From positions 1 to 21,373 of IMG/VR virus record IMGVR_UViG_3300003324_000290: a DNA stretch of 21,373 bases. The stretch is one strand, 5' to 3'. Of this stretch, positions 1-6,900 are shown piece by piece. The position numbers and the translations under genes were made by a program. The DNA comes from a virus. Under the pieces are notes generated by a model. The model saw nothing but the letters and a program-made list of their open reading frames with translations, did no database searches and was not told the DNA's origin. Positions within the stretch are counted from its first letter, which is position 1; each line of letters starts with the position of its first letter.

Positions 1-35
1 ATGGTACTCCTTATGTTACCTATTCTAATTATACA
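1..35 (-). promoter_or_regulatory. Promoter-like motif and ribosome-binding site for a gene beyond the left edge
   Basis: The minus strand reads GTATAAT, TAGAA, TAGGTAACATAAGGAG, then ends in ACCAT at the window edge. The TATAAT is at 33-28. If the next base outside the window is G, the ATG of the next gene straddles the edge, four bases after AAGGAG. The TG lies directly against TATAAT instead of one base away, but the TATAAT-N5-TAG spacing is kept. Confidence 0.4.
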
Positions 36-37
36 AC

Positions 38-253
38 TTAGAATGGCGCGATACCGCTGGCTCGAACATTCTCGTTTTCGTGAATCCACTTGTCCACGAA
101 GCGAAGAACGACTGTGCCAACCAAAACCCATACACTTGTAGGGTCTAGAGCTGTAAGCTTGGTTGTTGCCCAAGCGACCGCTGCTGATAGTGCTGCGAAG
201 AATGCAAGACGTGCAACTTCTTTAACAGCTTCCCAAATAGCGTTCCAGTTCAT
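38..253 (-). CDS. Holin-like two-pass membrane protein
   Basis: The protein has 71 residues. A short amphipathic N-terminus (MNWNAIWEAVKEVARLAFFA) leads into two membrane helices at ~14-33 and ~38-53, followed by a charged C-terminus (RFVDKWIHENENVRASGIAPF). Small size, two helices and position directly after the endolysin fit a class II holin, which would form the membrane lesion that releases the amidase. AAGGAG lies about six bases before the ATG and overlaps the amidase stop. Its stop is TAA at 40-38. Confidence 0.75.
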   Translation of the reverse strand: MNWNAIWEAVKEVARLAFFAALSAAVAWATTKLTALDPTSVWVLVGTVVLRFVDKWIHENENVRASGIAPF

Positions 254-263
254 TTCCTTCTCC

Positions 264-1700
264 TTATTTCTTTCCCCAAAGGTTGAAAAATCCTTCGAAG
301 AGTTTTTTGATTGCTTCCCACAACGCTTGAATAGCGCTCAATGGAACCGTTGGTTCAGGCGGGATTCCTCCACCTGGGTCCTCTGGAACCGGAGGCACAT
401 CTGGTACCTCTGGAGGCGTTAATGTCAAGCTAACTGTAGGAACTCCATTATAGATACCCTTGCTCAGGCTATACTCAGTGATGCGGTACTCAACGTTGTT
501 TGCGACAGTTAATGCAGACGCAATGAACTCATCGTTGACCTTGAACGACTTCGTTCCGGTTGGTTTTCCAGTCGTGATGTCAATCAGTTCTTGGTCTGCT
601 GCAAACCAGTACTTCGTGTCGTCGATGTCTCGAAGATTCTTAACCCACTCAGGCTTTTCAGGCTCAACTGGAGGCGGTGGTGTTGGTGAGGCTTTCAAGT
701 CTGCTTTCAAGAAACCTGTCGGCTTATTGTTATCGTAGCTGTATGTGCTAAGGTAGAACTCATTTCCGCCGACTTTAGTTTCACCCTTAATTTCGATTTC
801 GGTATCGAGAGGATAAACTTTTTGGACGGCCATATTAGTAACGTCGACAAGCTTAGCGTTCGCAAGTGTGTACATATTTGTTACTTTTGGAAGCGGCTTA
901 CGGTTTGATTGCCATTCTGGAGTGCTTGGTGGAGGTGGCGTTGAGACAACTTCCATATCCACAGCGTTGAATCCGTTTGTGATTTTGTTTGTGAAGCTGT
1001 ACTCTGTTAATAGGTATGTTCCGCCCAATGGGTGGACCACTTTTCCATAGATGTTTATTTTATCTCCAGCGTTAAAGGCCTTCACGACCGTAAAACCGCT
1101 CCAAGACGTAGTGTTAAAATTCCACAGATTAGTAGGTTGTTTTACACACTTATATTCAACAACCTTGTCAAGCTTAGTCCAAACGAATCCAGAGTTTGGT
1201 GGAGGCGTCGGAGTAGGAGTTGGCTGCTGGTTGTACGCTCCGCTCTTCCACTTGTTTGCTTCTTGCCTAATACGGTCAAGTGAGATTGTCCCAGGACACT
1301 GAGTCTGCCACCAGTAGTTGTGTGGGTAAAGCCTCAGCGTTTTACCGTATCGCTCCTCAAGCTGCCAAACCAACCAACCGCTCTTCTTGTAGCCTTCAGC
1401 TCCTAGCGTTGGCTGGTGCTCGATTGAAACAGTTGTAGCGTTTCCTGACTGACTTGTCCAAGCGACGTTGTCAGGATTAACCATCATTGTAATCTTATTG
1501 TCTGATAATACGTAGTTAACGCTTCCGTCAGTTCTTCGAAGGAAGTAATTAACGATGTTGTCATGATTAGAAGCGCCGGTTCCATCACCCCACCAGTGGA
1601 TTGTGACGCCGTCACGTGAATATCGACCGTAGTATGCTTTAGCTTCGGCCGGTGTGAACCACACAGACTTCGGAGCTAGTTTTATCTCTATTGGATACAT
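264..1700 (-). CDS. N-acetylmuramoyl-L-alanine amidase endolysin with three repeated C-terminal domains
   Basis: This 478-residue protein would cleave the bond between muramic acid and the peptide stem. Residues ~1-150 are a type-2 amidase (PGRP/T7 lysozyme-like) domain with zinc ligands His35 (TIHWWG), His127 (YPHNYW) and Cys135 (QTQCPG), plus SIEHQP at 92-97. There is no signal peptide, so release should depend on a holin. Three related ~75-residue beta domains follow (~174-250, 262-337, 351-428). They share a Y-x-(L/I)-(T/S)-x-Y-S strand near the end and are separated by Pro-rich linkers such as TPTPTPPP. They are probably wall-binding modules. The last 24 residues form an amphipathic helix (IQALWEAIKKLFEGFFNLWG) resembling the start of the adjacent holin. 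Its TAA lies in the holin ribosome-binding site. Confidence 0.88.
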   Translation of the reverse strand: MYPIEIKLAPKSVWFTPAEAKAYYGRYSRDGVTIHWWGDGTGASNHDNIVNYFLRRTDGSVNYVLSDNKITMMVNPDNVAWTSQSGNATTVSIEHQPTLGAEGYKKSGWLVWQLEERYGKTLRLYPHNYWWQTQCPGTISLDRIRQEANKWKSGAYNQQPTPTPTPPPNSGFVWTKLDKVVEYKCVKQPTNLWNFNTTSWSGFTVVKAFNAGDKINIYGKVVHPLGGTYLLTEYSFTNKITNGFNAVDMEVVSTPPPPSTPEWQSNRKPLPKVTNMYTLANAKLVDVTNMAVQKVYPLDTEIEIKGETKVGGNEFYLSTYSYDNNKPTGFLKADLKASPTPPPPVEPEKPEWVKNLRDIDDTKYWFAADQELIDITTGKPTGTKSFKVNDEFIASALTVANNVEYRITEYSLSKGIYNGVPTVSLTLTPPEVPDVPPVPEDPGGGIPPEPTVPLSAIQALWEAIKKLFEGFFNLWGKK

Positions 1701-1706
1701 ATGCTC

Positions 1707-1727
1707 TCCTCTATCTTAATTATAACA
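1707..1727 (-). promoter_or_regulatory. Putative extended -10 promoter before the endolysin gene
   Basis: The minus strand reads TGTTATAAT, TAAGA, TAGAGGA, with the TATAAT at 1724-1719. The AGAGGAG is the ribosome-binding site for the ATG at 1700. The whole motif fits in the 28-bp gap between the small membrane protein and the amidase. It would permit separate expression of the lysin. Confidence 0.5.
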
Positions 1728-1728
1728 C

Positions 1729-1983
1729 TTACTGCCGGTCGTATCGCTGGAGTTTGATGTTCGATTCGCGCTCAACTATTTGATAACATTGCTCAATATC
1801 GTCTTGTGTTCTCGTGTTTGCGTTCTTGCTGACAATACAGTTAATTACTCTCACGTACGCGTTGTTTTGCTTTGTCGTTCCTCTTGAGTCAGCGATGATG
1901 ACTAAGATAATCATCACACCTGCGAGCACGATGATGAATGGTGCTAGTTGGAGGAATAACTTCTCAACGAACTTGCTGGCCAT
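1729..1983 (-). CDS. Small single-pass membrane protein in lysis block
   Basis: This 84-residue protein has a short N-terminus, one membrane helix at ~10-31 (LQLAPFIIVLAGVMIILVII) and a polar C-domain with two cysteines (C49, C66) and a helix (DDIEQCYQIVERESNIKLQR). The ATG at 1983 is chosen because GAGG lies six bases upstream. A TTG at 1995 would add four residues but lacks such a site. It overlaps the previous gene by 20 nt. The layout matches that of its upstream neighbour (one membrane helix, two-Cys outer domain), and the two may act as a pair. Function unknown. Confidence 0.62.
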   Translation of the reverse strand: MASKFVEKLFLQLAPFIIVLAGVMIILVIIADSRGTTKQNNAYVRVINCIVSKNANTRTQDDIEQCYQIVERESNIKLQRYDRQ

Positions 1984-2461
1984 CTCCAACCTCAAATGAT
2001 TGACTCTCGAACTCGTTAACGATTCCAGTCTTCAATGGGTTTATGTCATACGTTACTCGAAACTTAATCTTATATGTGTCTGGTTCCAAGTCCTTTGGAA
2101 TAATGATTGGGACGTCTCTTTTCATGCACCCTACTTGAAGGTGTTCATCTGAAACTGGAAGGAACGTTTCCTTCGTGCTACTTACGTAACTTGTTCTAAC
2201 ATGACCTGACTTGTTGTAGTACTTACAGTAATCAACAGTTAAAATGACAATTTCATTTTTCATTGCTTCGTCATGAACTACTCTGTTCGGGAACGGGTTA
2301 TTGTTAACCTTCAAGACGACTGTAGACTGTAGTGACCAATATAAAAACACTCCGATGCAGACTGCTACTACCGCCAGTGCGACGAATACAAGTTTATTCA
2401 TTGCTCTTGTTCTTGCTGTTGGGTGCTCTGGCTCAAGCATTGTTCGCGGCTCTTCACTCAT
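1964..2461 (-). CDS. Membrane-anchored protein with beta-rich outer domain, unknown function
   Basis: The protein has 165 residues. A polar N-terminus of about 22 residues precedes one membrane helix (~23-43, KLVFVALAVVAVCIGVFLYW). A soluble domain rich in beta strands follows, with two cysteines (C79, C112) that could pair outside the cell. The N-terminus lacks a signal cleavage pattern, so it would be anchored with its C-domain outside. It has an AGAGGA site seven bases from the ATG and sits inside the lysis cassette. I do not recognise a family. Lysis timing, a spanin-like role or superinfection exclusion are possible but unproven. Confidence 0.65.
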   Translation of the reverse strand: MSEEPRTMLEPEHPTARTRAMNKLVFVALAVVAVCIGVFLYWSLQSTVVLKVNNNPFPNRVVHDEAMKNEIVILTVDYCKYYNKSGHVRTSYVSSTKETFLPVSDEHLQVGCMKRDVPIIIPKDLEPDTYKIKFRVTYDINPLKTGIVNEFESQSFEVGDGQQVR

Positions 2462-2465
2462 AATT

Positions 2466-2678
2466 TTATCCTCTCACCACTAGACTGACTAGTGCTCCCA
2501 CTACCGCTACTAAAATTAAACCCACCAATCCGTATACAATCTTCTTAATTGGCTCGAATTCTTCCTTTGACACATAGTGAGAACTGACCTTCTGGTCTAA
2601 ACTCTTCATAGTATCCTTAATGTATCCAATGTCGTTTTGGATAACGGCTAGCTTGGTTTCGTTAGTTTCTCTGGCCAT
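2466..2678 (-). CDS. XhlA-like single-pass membrane protein (lysis accessory)
   Basis: This 70-residue protein matches the XhlA/hemolysin-associated family. It has an N-terminal helical, coiled-coil-like half (LAVIQNDIGYIKDTMKSLDQ), the conserved-looking HYVSKEEFEPIKKIVYGL, and one membrane helix at ~47-67 (LVGLILVAVVGALVSLVV). XhlA-type proteins act with a holin and amidase in lysis of Gram-positive hosts. It is the first gene of the lysis block, and a promoter-like motif precedes it. Whether it forms the pore or helps another holin cannot be told. Confidence 0.68.
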   Translation of the reverse strand: MARETNETKLAVIQNDIGYIKDTMKSLDQKVSSHYVSKEEFEPIKKIVYGLVGLILVAVVGALVSLVVRG

Positions 2679-2689
2679 TTCAGATTATA

Positions 2690-2711
2690 TACTCCTACTT
2701 TTATTATAACA
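2690..2711 (-). promoter_or_regulatory. Putative extended -10 promoter before the XhlA-like gene
   Basis: The minus strand reads TGTTATAAT, AAAAG, TAGGAGT, in the gap after the 227-residue gene. The TATAAT is at 2708-2703. A second TATAAT lies at 2689-2684, even closer to the ATG at 2678. The GGAG is 13 bases before that ATG, longer than usual, so the element fits a promoter at least as well as a ribosome-binding site. It would start transcription of the lysis region. Confidence 0.5.
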
Positions 2712-2720
2712 ATTCAACCT

Positions 2721-3404
2721 CTAGAATTCAATCGCGTCAAAGAACTTATTTTGTACAGCGGTTGTGACATTCTGGTTAGAATCCGTTACATTGTTGTTGG
2801 AAGCTCGCCTTGTTCTGACGACGACAGAGTGATTATCTCCACTACTTAATGGACCCGTAACCGACACGGTCTTACTGGAGTAGTTTCCAGAGAAGTACGT
2901 GACGAACCCACCACCGTCGATGTTCAACTGCAGTAGGTTAGCGGTCCTGTTTACCGAAACGCTCACATCGAACCCAACATCTGTAATGTTGCTGAACGTT
3001 ATACTGTTAAACGCAATTTCCTGATAAAGTCCTGGGAGCGACCATGAACCTGACCCAGATGAGTTAACCGTATTGTAGTAGATTCTACCGTCTGCTGAGA
3101 TACCGAAACTTCTGTTACCTGCTGAGTCGTGACCCATTGTGTAGTTACCACTACCGAAAATCGAGTTTTGGTACATCTGAAACGAACCGGTCGCTTGAAC
3201 TAGAGCACCGTCAACCCAAGTTCGTCCCTGGAAGTTTTGAGTCCAATAACCACTTGCGCCACCATAACCACGGACATTCCAGCTAATCGTTGACTGGTTA
3301 GCATCTTCGTTTTGTGAAGCTAGGCTCCACTCAACTCGCATTCGGTTAGGTGATGAACCAAGACCTCCAACTGCGTTGGTCTCAATTGCTCCTGAACTAG
3401 CCAT
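2721..3404 (-). CDS. DUF859-like minor tail / baseplate protein
   Basis: This 227-residue, Ser/Asn/Gly-rich beta protein has the pattern MRVEWSLASQNEDANQSTISW, ... NYTMGHDSAGNRSFGISADG. It resembles siphovirus DUF859-type minor structural proteins (W-L-x-Q-x-x-x-x-N-x-S-x-(I/V)-x-W, then H-(N/D)-x-x-G-x-(K/R)-(T/S)-F). The remainder is probably an Ig-like receptor-exposed domain (DVGFDVSVSVNRTANLLQLN). It is translated straight after the 175-residue fiber with no gap and is likely part of the same tail tip. It ends with TAG just before another TGTTATAAT site. Confidence 0.62.
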   Translation of the reverse strand: MASSGAIETNAVGGLGSSPNRMRVEWSLASQNEDANQSTISWNVRGYGGASGYWTQNFQGRTWVDGALVQATGSFQMYQNSIFGSGNYTMGHDSAGNRSFGISADGRIYYNTVNSSGSGSWSLPGLYQEIAFNSITFSNITDVGFDVSVSVNRTANLLQLNIDGGGFVTYFSGNYSSKTVSVTGPLSSGDNHSVVVRTRRASNNNVTDSNQNVTTAVQNKFFDAIEF

Positions 3405-3932
3405 TTACGCCTCCCGACCAACGCTTAAGACGTCCCACTTTAGGTCGGTCAAGTTGTATCTTGCTGCAACGTATAGAGTCTTGTTCGCGACCGTAGCGGT
3501 TGGAATGGTAACACCGATTGCTCTCCAGATGGCATTCCAAGACAGCGTCCTTGCCGTGCCGTTGTCTTTAATCCTAAACATCACAGCTTGTCCGTGAGCA
3601 GGAGTTCCTGTTGGTGCGTTAATTGAAAGAGTTTGACCAAGAGCGGTTGCAATGTATAAGTCATAGTTATCAGGGTCTGGTGTAAATGACGAAGGGTTAG
3701 ACGTTACTGAGCTTCGAACCTGAGTACGAGCGTCTGGACCAAGCTTCACCTTCGAGACTGAACCGTCTGCAAGCATAGTTTCAGTGATAGCGCCTGCTGG
3801 AATTGGAGGGTTCAAAAAGAACGTGGCACGAGTAATTTTTCGTGTCGTACCGCTTGTCATATCACGAATGATAATCAAGTCGTCATCTGTTGGTGCTGTC
3901 TCTGACCCAAGGTCGATTATTTTAACTGGCAT
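3405..3932 (-). CDS. Short tail fiber / baseplate protein with receptor-tip-like C-domain
   Basis: This 175-residue protein has an N-terminal anchor of the common fiber type (KIIDLGSETAPTDDDLIIIR, then DMTSGTTRKITRATF). A short ITETMLADGSVSKVKLG linker follows, and then a ~95-residue beta domain. That domain (YDLYIATALGQTLSINAPTG, GQAVMFRIKDNGTARTLSWN, TLYVAARYN) recurs at the C-termini of many phage fibers. It would be a trimeric tip fiber attached to the hub encoded just upstream. Its TAA is followed directly by the ATG of the next gene. Confidence 0.7.
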   Translation of the reverse strand: MPVKIIDLGSETAPTDDDLIIIRDMTSGTTRKITRATFFLNPPIPAGAITETMLADGSVSKVKLGPDARTQVRSSVTSNPSSFTPDPDNYDLYIATALGQTLSINAPTGTPAHGQAVMFRIKDNGTARTLSWNAIWRAIGVTIPTATVANKTLYVAARYNLTDLKWDVLSVGREA

Positions 3933-3933
3933 T

Positions 3934-3959
3934 ATGTACTCCTATATCTATTATATCTT
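3934..3959 (-). promoter_or_regulatory. Putative promoter-ribosome-binding motif before the 175-residue gene
   Basis: The minus strand reads AGATATAAT, AGATA, TAGGAGTACATA, then the ATG at 3932. The TATAAT is at 3955-3950. It keeps the TATAAT-N5-TAG spacing of the other sites but has AGA in place of TGT before the hexamer. The GGAG lies six bases before the start codon. It is the only site in the tail-fiber part of the window. Confidence 0.4.
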
Positions 3960-3960
3960 T

Positions 3961-6900
3961 TTAACTTGGAGAGGTTGGGTTCTCCTTTTGCTCTTCCTGC
4001 TGTAGGTTTCGCTTCAAGTCTTCAAGCCGTTTTGGAACTGAAGGTGGAAGAGTGTCTAGTGAAAGTGTCAAGCTGTCTGGCTTGTAGTCAATTCGTACAA
4101 TCTGCATAGTTACATCATCAACGAAGTTACCGAAGTTTGTGAATCCAACCAACTCGCCAAGCTTAATGCTCTCAATTGGGTACACCTTGTCGCTAATTGT
4201 AATCTGGCTGCGGTAACGAGGGTCTTTATAGCGGTCAATCAAGCTGTCAACAATAATGTCAGCTGATTCATATAGCTTAACTCGTTGGTCGGTAACTCTC
4301 TGGAGTCCTCTGCGGTAGTCGCTAATTGAGGTTGCATCTGTGTACTTCCTAAAGATGTTGGTTGCTGCGTTTGTATCGCTAACCGTGTAGAAGTTGTCTA
4401 TGTGAAGTCCAGTCGTATCTGTAAGGACCGCTGCTGACCTGAATCCACTGAGTCGCCCTGACGGGATTGAGTTATCAGTCACGTCAATTACAACCGTTCC
4501 TGCAACGACCACGCTAATCTTGTTCGCGAGCATTCGAAGCTCGATGTGCTTTGTAGTTCCGTTTCCTGGGTCTGCGTACGCACTCGTTCCAAGACTTGTA
4601 AATGAACCAGCAACGCACTTGTAAAGCTGGACCTGGTTTGAGCCAGGCTGGATTCTCGCCATGTAGAATGTCAACGCTGACGGTTGAACGCGACCAATGA
4701 TACCGAAGTCAGCCGTATATGAAAGCTGGTAGTAGTCTGCGTGCACTGAGTAATCATCTGAAAGTGATTGACCACTTGCGATAAAGACGTTTTCAACGCC
4801 TCCAGTTCCAGATGGACGCACTCTCTCAGAGTCGGTGATGACATATGTTGCTGTTGCGTTAGCGTTCGGGTGTCTTGTCCAGGTTGCTCCAATAGCACCA
4901 ACGTGAGCTGATAGGTCGGTTCCTGCGATGTCGCTAAACACATCTTGGACGAATGGGTTAAGAGCTCCACCTGTAAAGTAAACAACGTTGGTTAAGTCCT
5001 CGATGTATTTCTCAAGGTTCAACTCTGTAATGTGCTTACCAAGAATAAACGTATGAGCAGGTGTTGACGGACGAGGGTGAAGGTGGACGTAGTTGGTTGC
5101 CATGTCGTAGTACCAGAACCAGTCGGTCGGTGAAAGCTCAAGACACTTCTTAACAACCTCAAGAATCGTGTTCGTGTTGAAGGCATATGTAACAACCGTG
5201 TTACTGTTCTCAACCGTGTTAGTCTCAGTTTGAAGAGCTACTAGGTTAGCTGGAATGTCGTCAGTAAACGTTCCATTAGTCAGTGTCATGTTTGCTCCAG
5301 TTTGTGAGCCAGAGTTAGCGACCACAAATCCGTTGTTCTCGTCAAACTTGTACCACAGCTTTGGAGTCGCTGGGCGAGTGTTCGTGTTGTAGAGAGCCGT
5401 TACTTGAGTCGAGTTGAGAGCTGAATCGAAAATCATTAGCTCGTCAATCTTACCCTTAAACTTCTGACTCGTTGCAGTACGTCCACCAATTCGTCTAATT
5501 GAAGAAGCTGATGAGAAGTTTGTCGTGTTGACGACTGCACCAGGAGCTGTTAAGGTCTTGCTTACTGCATTAACGTAGATTGTGTGGTTGTTTCCTGTAC
5601 CGTTTCGAACGTAGACGATGTGATTCCAAGCTCCGGCCGTTAATGAGTTGTTTGCAACCACGACACCCGTTCCGTTGATGAGTACATATACAGCATTCGT
5701 TTGTGAGGCTTCTGATGTTGGACCGACCTCGATTTGGAATAATCCAGCCGTGTTATCACAACCGTAAATAGTCTGTCGTGAACCAAGTGAGTCTGGGTAA
5801 ACCCAAGCTGCAAACGTGAAGATGTTAACGTTGGTAAGTCCAAGCGTATGAGCAGAGTTGCTAACAGCATGGCTTGTTCCCGTTCCCTTAAGCTTGAGTG
5901 CTGTATCGTTGTGGAAGTATGTTGGGATTCCTCCGTCGGCGTTAAAAACGTCGAGAGCATTTCTCAAAATCATTCCTGGGTCAAGACTTTCGTAGCTTAC
6001 ACGAGTAGCTCCTCCAGACTCAAGGACGTAGTTGTCCATGTCTGCTCCGTAGCTGAACAGAGTCACTTTTGTGTTTTCGTCTCGACCGTACTGTGTAACG
6101 TAGCGTGAAATGTAACCGGTAAAGACTACAACTCCCTCAAGTGGAGCGTCGTCGTAGTACGCTGTGATTACAACATCCAAGTTGAGGTCAACGTTTGTTC
6201 CAGGACCAATCGCGTTAATTGTCTGAGTTTCTGCAAGGATTGTGTTATTACTGTCAGTTAAGAATGGGTCAGACGTGTCGTCTGCCAGGACGTCGAACTC
6301 ACGGAACTGAGAATCGCTGTTTCGAGCTAGAGTTACCTCGATAGCAGAACCACCAGAGTTGATTTCCTGGCTAATGTTAAGCTCACTGATGACGTCTGTC
6401 CACTCACCTAAGTAAGCGTGGGTATCTGGGTTGTAAATCTTGTAACTGTAGATTTTTCGGTCAAACGTGTTCTGGACGTGAAGAGGACTACCGTTGACAG
6501 AGCCACTAAATAATATCGTACCTGATATATCTCTGTACGCATCTAGCTCAGGACGGTCAGCTCCACCTGAGAATAATATCGTTCCTGATATTGAACCAGA
6601 CCTAGTTGAAATGTTGAAGTTATCGTACTTTGCTGAGACTGATGTACTGTTGTCAGTGTTGTTCCACGTTCCAGCGCTAAACTCAACCGTTAAGCTAGAT
6701 AGGTTGATTGGAGGAGCTGCCGACGTGAAGATGTTCCAGGTTGTGAAGTTAGAGCTGTACTCCCAGTATAAAATGCCACCGTTTTCACGAAGCCTAATAA
6801 ACTTATGAGTTGCCGGAACGTAAGCGACGTTCGACAGGTCACTTCTCGTTCCAGCCACCTTCTTGTATGCTCGAATTGTGTTCTGAGTTACGAAGAAACC

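Noticed and set aside
1729-1995. TTG start at 1995 for the small membrane protein
   Set aside because: The ATG at 1983 has GAGG at good spacing, and starting there reduces the overlap with the upstream gene.
5270-5900. Circularly permuted LamG domain in the tail hub, because the WYKFDENNG segment follows the sandwich
   Set aside because: This order, with a W-(Y/x)-(K/x)-(F/L)-(D/N) segment after the sandwich, is common in phage and metagenomic LamG proteins, so it is not unusual.
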